A DNA stretch of 64,000 nucleotides from contig NC_134960.1 of NCBI RefSeq assembly GCF_965638725.1, positions 23,343,871-23,407,870 on the forward strand, in the 5' to 3' direction. The first letter of the stretch is position 1. Each line of letters opens with the position of its first letter. Source of the stretch: Aptenodytes patagonicus. Its lineage: Eukaryota > Chordata > Aves > Sphenisciformes > Spheniscidae. Shown here one piece after another: positions 17,209 through 29,600 of this stretch. The notes under the pieces were generated by a model, which had not been told where the DNA came from, searched no databases, and saw nothing but the letters and a program-made list of their open reading frames with translations. A program made the position numbers and the translations under genes.

Positions 17209-17347
17209 GGGCGCGGGCAGAGCGGCGGGTGGGCGGCGCGGCGCCCGCGGCCGGGTAGGGTGTGAGAAGTTAGTGGCGCTGCTGCGGTGCCGTGAGGGGA
17301 CGGAGACGGCTGGGCTCTGTGAGCGGCGGCGGCCCCGGATCAGCGCG

Positions 17348-17623
17348 ATGCTCACGGACGGCACCGCCGCCCCCGTCGGCGACGAGGAGATCGACTCGGT
17401 CGCTCCCCGCGCGCCGCCCGCCGCCGAGCCGCCCGCCGCGGCCGGGCCCTCCCCGCTGGGCTTGCGGGCCGTGCGCCTCTTCGGGGAGGCCGGGCCCGGC
17501 GGGCCGGGAGGCCCCGGCGCGCCCGCGGCTGGCGAGGCCGCCCTCGACTTCAAGCTGGCGGCCGCCGTGCTGCGGAGCGGGGGCGGCGGCGGCTCCGGCA
17601 GCGACGAGGACGAGGTGTCCGAG
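17348..17623 (+). CDS. ANKHD1: ANKHD1 exon 1
   Basis: 92 codons. A disordered Ala/Pro/Gly-rich region encloses the conserved DFKLAAAVLRSGGGGG segment and ends in an acidic SGSDEDEVSE patch that looks like a CK2 substrate. Donor GAG|GTGAGC, phase 0. Confidence 0.95.
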
Positions 17624-20600
17624 GTGAGCGATCCCGCCGGCGGGCCCGGCCCTCCCCTCCCCTCCGCCGCTTCCTGACAGGCCCGGCCGGGGCCGGCGCC
17701 CGCCCTCCCGCTCGCCGCGCCGGGCCCGCCGCCGCCGCCAGCCGGGCGCTCGGCGCCGCCCCGACCGGGCGCGGGGGTCGCGGGCCTGCACCGCACCCCC
17801 CTTCCCCCCCCGCTCCGCGCCGGCCCGGGCCTCCCCGCCGCCATGGGCGTGAGCCGGCCGCACCGGAGCCGCGGGGGCGGGGTCCCGGCGGCCCCGCACG
17901 GGCAGGGCGGCCCAGGGCCTTCTGCCGAGGCCGGGGAGGAGGGAGGGAGAGAGGGAGGGAGGGGGTCTCGGCACCGCCGCGCCTCCCGCCGGGCCCCGGG
18001 GAAAGGAGGCTGGGCGCCCCGCCTGCACCCTCCCGGGGCGGCCGGGCCCTCTGCTCGCCGCTGCCTCTCTGCGTGCGGAGGGTGGGGGAAAGATGTCTCC
18101 CGTGCCGCTGCCTCCTGACCTCTAGGAGTGGTTTCCACTTTGAACCAGGTTTGGAGGGGGAGGTGAGATCCTCCACCCAGCGGAGAACAAAGTAAAGCCT
18201 CTGGCCCCCGGTATTGCTACCCTGGACTGGGAGGAAGGATGTGGGATTCCCAGACTGCTAAATTCCTGAGAGAGATATATGTATACATACACACACACTT
18301 TTATGCAATAGAAATACTTCTTACCCAACAAAATGGAAGAGGGTAATGGAGGTGTCTTCCTTTGATCTTCCAAACCTGCAGAGAGTTTTAAGGGAAGGGT
18401 GTGGGGGAGGGACTGGAGCCTTATCCCAACCCAAATGGAGCATTGTTGGGCCTGTAAACTTGCATCTAATGCTGCTTTATGTAGCCTAGGGAGAGAAGAT
18501 AAATGAAGGCTTTTATCTGTTGCTACTGCCCACTCATCCTACACCAAAGGGTGAATCTTATTTCCTTAGTTGCCTCTTTTAGAAAGAAGGCTTGAGATCA
18601 CAGCCGCCATCGTAGCCCTTGTGTAGTCTTAGTGGAAAGCACTAAGAGAAAGTGGCTAGCACTTGCAAGCTTGTTGCGGTTCCAACCTTTTGTACTTCCC
18701 TGTGCTTCTGCAGCAGGAAGAAGATGGTAGCCAAGGCGATACATACCATTTTTACTTTGGGGGCCAGGAGTGGGTACTTCGGTACGTGTCCATGTTTCTT
18801 CTGAAGAAATGGAAGGAAGGGAGCCTGCATTCATGGTCCCGTGTCTAAATTTTTTGCCTTCCATTGATGATCCTCTTTTGTCCAGCCCTCCTGAAAACCG
18901 AGCTGACAGGTCTTATCTGAATAAAAAAGTGATTAAACTGATGCAGACCCACATTTGCACTTTGCTCGTGACCACCTAACCTAAGTTAAAAACTGTGTTA
19001 ACAGCAGGACATTTAACTAAAGTAAAAATCTGATGATCAGGCAGATGAGCGCTTGCGTGTGAACGTTCCTTGTGTGATTGGTATCCTGAACATATGATGA
19101 TACGGGATTACGTGTTCAAGTACATACCTGTTTTGGGGAGCTGGAAGGCCTACTGTAGATAGAATAGGATGCAAGTAATTTATGAGTTTCCGCTCCCTAG
19201 GATGTCTTTTATGTCACATTTTAATGTATCTTTGAAGATACAAAGCAGTAGTTACAGAACCTGGAAAATGATGGGGAATGGGCTATATCAGAGTGTTTGT
19301 GGCTCTTTACAAGATGAGCAGAGTTCTGCTTTGAAAGCTTATCCCTTTTGAACCCGCCCCATTATTTAAAGGATGTGAAGATTGAACAGCTAAGGTGTTT
19401 ACTAAGCACTCTATTGGTCTTTTGACTAATGGCAAGACAGCCTATTATAAATAATGTGTCTGGGAGGTTGGCATTGAGGTCAAAAAAACAAAGGTTCCCA
19501 AACAGCTGTTGAAGTAAAATTACTTGTTTGAAAAACATAGGAAAAGCTTTCTTATTTAAAATACATAATTTAAAAAAAAAAGTTGGAATTCAAACATTTG
19601 GAGATTTCCAGGACACACTTGAGGAGTTGGGCTAATCTCGAAGCTGAAATTGCCTGGGGAGCTCTTCTGTCTTGTGTTTCTGGTTGTGGAGAGTAACGTG
19701 GGGAAGAAGCATGGTGGGAAGGATGTGCCTCACATCTGTGCTGCCTTGCTAGACTACAGGGTATGGCTGGGAGGACCGAGTGAATTTTTTTCGAATTTTT
19801 TTTTCTTCTGTATATATGAGAACTAAAGAGGCACCTGTTGTCAGCGTTATTTTTTGTTGGTGTTTTTTGTATTTTTAACAAAGAAAAGGTAATTAAACTC
19901 CTGGGATGGAACATTGCAGTTCTTGAACAGCGCTGCTTTGAAAACCCAGTGACTGTTTGGACTGTGGTCTTGTGCCATGAGTCACTGATTTGGGTGTATG
20001 CCTTCAGCTATTACCAGTGAGTGGAATCACTGAGAACTAGAAGGGAGAATTAAAATAAATAAAGTGAGCGTTTGCCATGCTGCCTTGATCTGTACTCTTT
20101 TCTCTACTTTTGAAGTCAAAGATAGTGGTACCATATTCTGTAGGCTCTGCTGTGTGTCTGCAGTGGTATTTGGGTTTTGTATCCTTGTATTAGTCTGAGC
20201 TTAATATGCTAAAATAATTGGATTAGTCAAAATGGCAAATTAGGTAGAAAAGAAAATCATCAGGGAAGTGCGGGATGAAGAGTGTAATGAAGTATTTATC
20301 TAGAGAATGAAAAGAGCAATATATTTTAGCTTAACTTTTTTGAAAATATATTGCATTTCTTACATCAGATCTTCAAGTACTTTACAGTGGGAGTATTGTC
20401 CCCATTTTACAGGTGAAGACAGTGAAGAGAGTGTGCTGCATTTATCCTGCCTTGCAGAACTGGGAGGAAAATCAAAGCTTTCTGGTTTCCTAGCTCAGTG
20501 CCCGCTTGTGGTAGTCACCAGGCTGCTGGTTGGGAAACCAGGGACTGAGGTGGATCCCGTATAAATGAGTTGTATCAGGTCTGCAAGGTGAAATTTTAAT

Positions 20601-23600
20601 GCAGCTGTATAGAATATTTTCTAGAATTACCAGTTAAAATTATCCCATGCAAATAGAAACAGTTGCAAGCTGAAGCACGCCTTTGGGCATGGAAGGAAGA
20701 GGCCAGGAGGCTTTGTGCTATTTCTGTGTAAAACAGAGGGTTTCCTGGGCGTTCGGGGAAAACTTTCACCACTGGTTGCAGTCTGAGAGATGAGGTGGTT
20801 TTGACCTCGGTGTAAATAGTTGCTTGGTTTGGACACAGCCTGCAACTTGTTTAGAGTGAGATTTTGGTGTAATTTTAAGTATATTACTACTACTCCTTGT
20901 GCATTTTTCTGGCACTTAAATTGGTGCCAAAGGCATGAGTATTAAACAGCCTCCTCCATACTAGTTGTGAAGCCTGTAGGTCAAGGTGAAGGCGTGCTGG
21001 CAGGGCGGTGATTAATAGTGCATGTATGTGAAGTCCATAGGGTCCTTGGTGGTTGAGGGCTTCTGGCCACAGAGCACGCAGGTTCTTACCAAAACCCGTC
21101 ATGGCGGAAAACTGGGCTGTAGAAATAGAGAGTTGAAGCAAATGATAGATATGGCAGTGTTAGTGCTCGCAGGATTGTGCGTTTTTGCCGATCGCAATTT
21201 TACAACAGATTGCTGATCTGTTGTAAATCAAGAAGGAGAAGCCAGCTGTGCTGACAAAAGTAGCAGAGGATCTTGGAGCTCCCTTCAGTAAGTGGCTTTT
21301 GGTGGTGAGCGTCTCAATGTAGCAAGTCTCTTGTGTTCTGTAACACAGAGGGGTTTGGAGGCCTTCAGTGGCAACTGGAGCTCACCCACCCCTTGGCTAT
21401 GGAGTCAACTCGGCTCCCGGCTTCCCTCTCCAGAGCAGGCTGCCTGCCTCCACCAGCTTGCCTTACTTAAGCCTGTACCTATTGCATAAGCCTCTGGGGA
21501 TATTTACATAAAGCATAATTAAAAATCAGACATAACCTACCTCCTACAATGAGTAGAATTAATAGTCAAATGGCATGCACTCCAGATCAGTTCAGTACTT
21601 GGAGATTTTGTCTGCGGCTTAATAATTTTTTTTCCTTTCACAAATCCAAGGTCTCTTAATTTTTAAACTGGGTTTTGAATTCAGAGTAAATACTTCGGTA
21701 GTTTGTTTTAAATTGGCAGTGTGATCTATTAAAGTCATTGCTATGTCAGTGAACCTTCTTAACATGGCACTGCTTCTTAAATGGTATACACAATATATCT
21801 TTGACTTCTGACATTAATTTAATGCTTACACATTTTAGTTTCCTGTATTATCTTTGAATAATGTAAATAGCATTTTCTCAACCATAAGGAATAGAAATTC
21901 AAAAAGTTGATGCAAATTAAGGTATTTAACATTAGGCAGAAAAGCCTTTTCTCTGGAAAAAATCAAGTTTCAGTTTAGCAGTTGATGGTTTTTCTTATTT
22001 TGACTAGTGCTTTCAAAGTTGAGGAAGTAAGAGGTGGAACAAAATGGAAAATTTTCTTCAAGAATTATTCACTGATTAGAAAACATTGAGTGATAATGCG
22101 TTCAGGTTTCTTAAGGATGCAGAGCACCATTTAGTAGGGTGTTCATTAATGCCCAGCCTGATCAGGCATCTAATTCTTGGAAAAATCTTGGTAAGTATCT
22201 CAGTAACTTTGAAATTCTGGTCTGTGGTAGCTAGAAACAATCTGTCTAGTTATGTTTAATACTCACTATTCAATAACACTTTAAAATGAACTGATTTCTA
22301 AAGTTTCTTGCAGAACTCTAGTTTCCCTTCAGTGCAGCTTGACCCAGTTGAGTACATGACCTAAAATAAATGTCAGCAACCGTTTTCTAATGATAGGTGT
22401 AGAAAGTAAAGATGTGAAATACTACTGTATAATTATATAAATATGCAGTGCAACCCCTTGGTAAGGAGAGATTTACCAAATTTAGCAGAACATGTATATT
22501 TAGTTACAAATTTGCACATAGGTTTCACCAGTCAACTAGTTACAGTCTGAGGGGGGAAGGGTTCATTTGAGCATTATCGCAAGGCAAGACTACAGCTGGT
22601 GAATCACGAGTCCTTGTGTTCTGATTTAAATTGGGGCTACCCAGCTGCTCCCATGTGGGCTTGGTATTGGGATGCTCTCCTCTCTCCTTTCCTCATCTCA
22701 GAGGATCCTGAAATACAGCTGTAAGGACAGCTGGATGATGCTGTTGCAACACTGTCCTGTGCTTAGAGCTCAAACCATCCCTGCGACATTCACTTAAAAG
22801 AAGGGTAGGTGTGGAGGGAAGGGGAGTATAAAGGCACTCCTTTTTCTGTGCACACATGTGGCCTGGCTTTTAAAACTGGGAGCAGCAACATTACTGAATC
22901 GGCATGCTTGTTGAAGGAGTTCAAAACTGGGGTTTAGACCCTGCAGGTGAGGAGGCTGCATAGCTTTGATCTTAGTAGGTCATTTTGAGTTCTTGTGACA
23001 TATATGAAGATACCTTACAAGTATTAAGCTGTTGTCGGGGGGTAAAAGTGACTCTCAGATTTAAAACTGAGTCAAGTCTGATTTATATGGAGAAAGGAAC
23101 CTTTCTTGGATTTGTTTCCCAATTAAAAGTTACAGAAGTTATTTTTCTTGCTTCTTTATCTTGTTTGAGGACTATTTGCAGGACTTGGTGTATAAGTTAA
23201 GCTCTGAATCCTCAGTCTTCAGTAGGGTGCTTACATTTTCCTTCTGTGGATACTTTCTTTCCTAACAGCAGCCCATGTACACATTGCAAATACCATCTAA
23301 AGTCCTCATGTAAACCTTTTCTACCTAGTGGGAATGTCCATGTGAGGAATAGGATGCTGTAAGTAAAAATTCAGAAATCAGTAATTTGTTCAAGTACCTT
23401 TGTAAATTTAGGAAGTTTTTGAAAAGTGCCTGGCCTCAGGGGTTATCTTAAATAGAAACTTTCTCATTGATACCTCGTATGACCTTGGTCTTCTATGATA
23501 AACTGAAGATCAGTTTAACTTTCAAATGATATAAATACTGGTTTTTGTAGCAACCTTGTTACTGCAGTCTATGTTATAAAACCATGCTGCCTCTGAATAA

Positions 23601-26600
23601 GAGGGGAAAAAATGGGTACAGGTGAATTAATATTTAGATTTAAGGGTTCATTTAGTTAGGATGATATGCGTGTCTGAGCTCTAACCTCTTGGTATACCTC
23701 ATTAACAGATGGTTTATGTATTTTTTTTCCCCTGACAACTAGCCCTCCCTGTTTGTTGTGAAGGTGCAGAGGTCTCATTTTGCATATTTTTGGAGGAATG
23801 CTGAGCAAGTGAAATGTATGGAAATGCATCCTATCAGAGGATAATGTCTTCCTTTTACTCTTACAACTCATTACTTAAGAATATTTTCTTAGGTAACGTT
23901 GATTATTTGAAAGTTTCATAAAATACTAGAAAATTTTCTCAATTTTTGCAGTATTGTGCATCTTCTGTTCAAATGCGTGTAGAAAACACTTATTACCATA
24001 AAACATAAATAAAAGAATTGGTCCTGTGCTGGATCCTATTACTTCTTAATTGCTTTTCATGGGATGAGACTACTTACTCATTTTTGCCTTTTGCTTTTAA
24101 GAGGGGCTCATGCAGAGTTTTTTTTCAAACTTTTCATCTTTAGCTCTTCCAAAGCATCCCAGGATCTGAAGGAAAAGTGTCCTAGACTGAGAGGGGTTAC
24201 TCGTGGTTGAGTTACTATGTCGTGTTTGTCAGAATGCTGGTGGTAGGTGAGAAGGAACGTGTGTGGCTGGCTCTTCTGACCAGAGGAGGTTTTGAAAGCT
24301 ACCTAACTCTATACCTGTCCTGCAGGAAAAATTATTCCCTATTTGTCGAGTAAAGAAATGGATGTTTTACTGGCTGATGAACAGTGGGCCAACTGAAAAG
24401 CATCTGTCTGGTTGTTCTAATGTTTCATGGGCGTTAAGTTTCAGCTAGGTCCATAAGTTATTCTCATTTGCCTTCAGTAAAACATAAGCGATTACTAATT
24501 AACTAAGATTTTCTTTTAGGAAAATCTCTAACCCTGTTGAACTCTTCCCTTTCCAAAACCATGAATAAAACTAATGGTGTCACGTGGCGGGTAGGTAGTA
24601 GTAAATCAGTCGTATTTCAAACCAAGGGAAAAGAGGAGGTCAGCTTTCAGAGCTGAATGGTCTGCTTCCGAGCCGTGTTCCTTGATCATGGTGGCTTCAG
24701 AGCATCGCCCGTTCGGAGCATGTGTTCATCCACAGCGTGACAAGGTAGCCAGGGGAAAAGGGAGTCTATGAAGTGGGTGCTTAACTTTTAGCATTTGTTA
24801 GGGTAAACTCAATACCTTACATAAATGTACATCTTTTCATTGTTTTTCTAAAATAGTTGCATTTTAAAGCCCTTTTTACTGGTACATCTTGAATTTTCAC
24901 TGGGTCATATTTTAGATAGGGATCTCTGCTGTGTTATTCATTACGATAGTTTCTTTTAAATGGCTAACTGATGGATCAGTAGTTACATTATGGTTTTTGC
25001 TGGTTTTGCAGTAGTAAAGCACGCACAAACCTTTTTATACAGGCGTTGAAAAAATAGCTACCACTGGCCTCAGCTCTGAGAATAGCAGAAAGCCCAGTAT
25101 GATTTTCAGTTTGGTATAAGCCTCTAGATAACTTAATTAGTCACTTTAAAAGCTGAGACTCCTTTTTGTCTGAAACATATAGGTTGGCCTGGGAACAGAT
25201 TATTGAATTACTAGACTGGGCTACATTCATCGGATCCACTTGTATTATTTTTTTGAGCACTGTGTCCCTTTGGAGATCTTAAAAGGTCATAACTAAGAAG
25301 GTGACTTAGAATACTTGCCATCTTGGATGGGTGTGAGCTTTTACATCAGCAAACAAATGCATTTGTTCATCCTGTTCTGAAGTTTATTTCACTTTGTTTT
25401 AATGCCTGGGGTTTAACGCTTGAGCAAGGATCCCACCCTGAAAGCCCTGGCTAAATTGATGCAACAATCCTGTTTTATATTCTAATGGACCAGAATATTG
25501 AGTTACACCTGCTGTTTCTTGGTTTTAGGTGAGGAAAGAAGAGGGGCTATTTCTGCAGGATTATTAGATAGAAAAAACAGGGGGCAGGAGGGAACCTTAA
25601 AGCACATGGAGAAGATGGACCACTGAAAACATGATTTAGAGTGGACTGAGATAGAATACGTGAAAATAAGGAGTGCATAGCGTAAGTGATGCTTATTTTA
25701 GGAAGGTTTACTGGTCTCCATTCAATGGTTTTCTTCAGTATGAAGACTCTACATGTCAAGAACAGGCACTTGATTTACTGGATTTCATGTGAATTTTTAA
25801 TATACTTCAGTTGTCAGTTCCAGTTCTGTAAATGGCAGCTCCTTGCTGCAAAAGATTCTCTTGTACATCAGGAAAACTTAGTCATAATTATTTTTGTTTA
25901 TCAAACATCGAATATGTTGCAGGCTGGTTTTTAACAGTTTTTTTTTTTTTGTTACTAGTGACTGAAGTGAGTAATGCTTTCTTTTCTGCTATACAGAGAA
26001 ACTTTTTAATGTTGTCAGCCTCTTGTACCAAGAGGACTCAACCTGTGTGTTCTGTGGCTTAGTTTTTTTAAGGGTTAACTGGGGGTGCAGTTATGTCTTG
26101 GGCTTATTGTTGTGGAACAGTGTTTTAATAAAAATTGAGATTTCTTGTTTGTGTAAGAACCATAAATCAGACAGCTCTGTCCAGAGGCATGTGATAAGGT
26201 GTAGTTTGTAGTATTCAAAACTACTTAAGTTGGCATAAGGATATCTAGTGTCAGTTGATTACTTAAGAGAGAAATTATGTAAGTGGTTAAATTTACGTGA
26301 ACCATTTGACAGACACTTGCTCATGAATGCCTGCTTATGCGTTTAGTATTAGTGCAAGAAAATGGAAAACCCAGGCTCAAATCTCTGGCATGGAAGAGTA
26401 CTCCCATAAAACATTAATTCTGATTTATTGTTTTATCTGCATGTTTCAAATACTAGCCATAATTTTGAGAATTGACTAGTGTCTTCGGGTGCCAGGCTTG
26501 AGATCCTTTGATGGGGCTGGCCTGAGCAGAGAGGAGCTGGCACACAAATGTCAGGCCTCTGTCATTGCTGGTTGTCTCACCCATCGTTTTAGTCAGCTTA

Positions 26601-29600
26601 AATTAATGCTGAGATCAGTTTGAGTGGGTGCTAACACATCAAGAACATACAGCACGGTTTTGTACATGAATGTCAGACTTCTGGACCTCGCTGTGTGTGA
26701 GGCGCTTTCCTTGTCTCCAGTGACAAAGCATAAAGTTGTGTCCATCTTTATTTACATTGTATCTATAGCAGCGTTTGCAAAATGAACCTGTGTTTTGAAA
26801 TGAACTTATTACAGCCCAGATCCTGTAGCTGCTTGTTTCATTATGTGATAATTGCTTAATATATATTGGAATAAAGACTGTCCTTTAAGATAATCCTGCC
26901 TTAAGTTAGTCAACTTCCTATTGTAATTGGAGCTAAATAGATTTGCACCCCTCCTCTCCCCCACCCTCCCGATCTAATTTACTGCCTACAAAACTGTTGT
27001 TGTAGACTGCTAAGCTAAGGCCGTGTGCAGGTACTAACAGCTCCGCTTAAATGTGGGGGGCAGGCGGGTTTGTAGCCTCGCAGGGAGCTGAGCTGATCTA
27101 ATGGCTTGCTATTCCCAGAAGAATGATGTTCCAGCTTAGCAGACCCCTTTGTAAGTCCATGAAATTCAGTAAAGTGGTAGAAAATTATTTGCTCCCTTCC
27201 CCCCCCCCGAGTTTTCTCCCTTTTTGATGTGTTAAATCAACCCATGAAAGTGTCTGATAGCTGCCTGACTTGTCACAAGATGAGCAGTGACTGGAAATGA
27301 TGCTTCAGATACTTTATGCTTTTCTCTATTGAGGTGGCGATGTCCCCAAGCAACTCCCCCGGGTTGTTAGGATGCTTTGTAATTGCAAGATCTGTAGGGC
27401 CAGCACTGGAAGATGATTTCTTGGTGATTCACAGATCTTAGTGGCTTCTGTCTTCTTGGGCTGAAACCTTTTTTTTTTATTGAAGAAACAGGTTTGAACT
27501 GTAATTTCTGAAGATGAACAGAGTGGGTATAGTCTTATGTCATTAATTATGCCTGAATTATTATTTACATTGATTATATGTTGTTCCTATGTACTGACTC
27601 TGAAGTACTTCTCTGAAATGTTTCTTTTCTTTCTCTAGCTTTGAAGTGCCAAGAAAGGGCAGTGTACTGAGGTCCCACTGAAAGGTTTTGTGAAAATACC
27701 TGCATTTGTGTGTGTGGTTTTTCCTTTTCCTTTTACCCCATCTTTTGAAACTGAAACAGTAATGCCAGGAGGATACCTTAAGTAGGTGCAAAAATGTTTG
27801 ACTGGCACGGCTGGGTTGGGGGAGGGGGGGGCAGTGTTGAAAAGTACATATTAAGGTAACCCAAAGTCAGGCCTTTTGCTGGTGTGAAGAGTCCACACCA
27901 GGGGCGTAGTGGTGCACTTGTCACAGGAAGCTCCTAAGAGTGCCATGTCAGTGACAAAGTCCTTCACTTTATCCTTGGAATAATTATTTTTAATAGTTTT
28001 GAAGCTGACATCCTTTATATGTGGAATTTAAAGGGGTTTGATGTCAAATTTGAAATACAAACTCATTTTCAGTCTTCATTTAGTGTTATGGTATCTGATG
28101 TCCTCCCCGTATTCCCCAAAACTTCTAGAGCAGGATTACAAGTAGTAATCAGATATTGGCATGCAGTGTAATAAAGGACATGACAACATAAACTGTCAGA
28201 GGCTGGGTTTATCAGACAAAACCACATCATCTTCCTAGTGTGATCCTAATACAGTGTTGCACATCTTGTTAATTATGGAATGAAAATAGTTTAAATGTGG
28301 ATGATCTATTTCAGCTTCATAGGCATGAACTTTCAGCCTGATCTATAGGCCTATATTAGCCTTAAGGAAGCCAAGGTCCCTGTGCATATATTCAGATGTA
28401 TTTAGACATAAGTCCAAATGGAATTGTTATAGAAATAATTAGGAAGGGTTACCTAACACAAAAGAGAGAATCAGGTAGTCGTTTATTTGCATAATAAATC
28501 GAAGTTTAGGAGTCCCAGTCAAGGGCTTGGGTCCTTCTTATTTGTAGACACTCCACAAACACAGAGGAAGGAGCATTGTTACCCCAGAAAAGTGTTCCCA
28601 GCTCAGGGTGTACATGGAAAATGCACGCTTAAGGGAATTATTTAATAGCAGCTTTCTCTTTCCTATCAACGCTTTTTGTAAAGATAGTCTTCCCAGAGGT
28701 ACTAGTTTGGCACAAATGGAAGGAGAAGGTAGAACGGGCCCTCTCTGCTGCTGCCCTTGCCTGCAGTAGGAGGAGGAGAGAATGGTGCTGGTACAGCTAC
28801 AACAGGAGGCTTTTCCATCGTCTGTAGCCTGTGTCAGTAATGGGCTATTTGTGAGCAGGTCCGGGCTATTCTGGGACAAGTACTTTTTTGCAGTAATGCA
28901 ATGTAGGAAAGATCAGTTTAGACTTAATATTAGAAATGTGTTTCTAACCCTGTATGTCATTGCCCATCTTGCAAGAATTGCTAGTGTTAGTCCTGATGTT
29001 AATGCTTGCAAAGTTGCCTTTACATACCCCTGACCTGAGGTAAACTCAATCATGGTATTAACATATAAATACTGATGTAGTTGAGTCCAAATAGCTGTGA
29101 ATGTAGCTGCTATGGAGGGAGGAACCAGTGGTGTAACTGGATCTGCAGAGCTGTGAGGCTGCTGCAGTCCTTGGCAGAACTTCAGGAAAGGTCCGTCATT
29201 CCTGTGGATGAGCATGAAACGCGGCGATGTAGTTGAGTGCGCTGATGTTCAGTGCCCTGTCCTCAGGTCCCATGCAGCTAGCAGCTTTTTTGGTTTTTGA
29301 TTGGGAATTATTCCTAGTTGCAATTGTTTTAGCAGTTAGAACAATGTCTTGAATCCATGTGTTCTTAATGAGCCTTACCAAGTAAGATGCTTATTAACTG
29401 CCCAAAGCAGCTCGCAAAATAATCCAAAAATAGCACAGTGAGTGGTTACTCTATCACTTTGCTACAGATCTGATTAGGATAGAGCAGAGTGCCTAAATTT
29501 TGCAACGTGAGCAGTGTATTAAGTCTTCTAGGAATGCTAACATGAAATCTGGTGTGTTTTGTTTTCTTTAATGAAGTTTATTTTTTGCTTAAAAAGTAAA

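Larger units (their letters stand above)
16189..17347 (+). other. SLC4A9-ANKHD1 interval
   Basis: 1159 bp between the SLC4A9 stop and the ANKHD1 start codon, very GC- and CpG-rich. It must hold the SLC4A9 3' UTR and the ANKHD1 promoter and 5' UTR. No AATAAA or ATTAAA is present on the + strand here; the nearest variant hexamer is AATAGA at 17175-17180. Confidence 0.8.
16040..18120. promoter_or_regulatory. CpG island over the ANKHD1 promoter and exon 1
   Basis: Dense CpG and high GC run from around SLC4A9 exon 21 through ANKHD1 exon 1 into intron 1, then stop sharply near 18.12 kb where AT-rich sequence begins. It is typical of a broadly expressed, TATA-less gene. Boundaries were estimated by eye. 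Confidence 0.85.

Noticed and set aside
17119..18138. 339-codon minus-strand frame antisense to ANKHD1 exon 1
   Set aside because: Proline/Arginine/Glycine-rich antisense translation of a CpG island; stop codons are simply rare there.
24560..24760. Locally CpG-containing stretch in ANKHD1 intron 1 as a possible enhancer or conserved element
   Set aside because: It is only slightly different from its surroundings and no motif or conservation evidence is available from one sequence.
28905..28960. Possible old CR1-like stretch (TTTAGACTTAATATTAG)
   Set aside because: The similarity is short and the flanking sequence does not continue the CR1 pattern.
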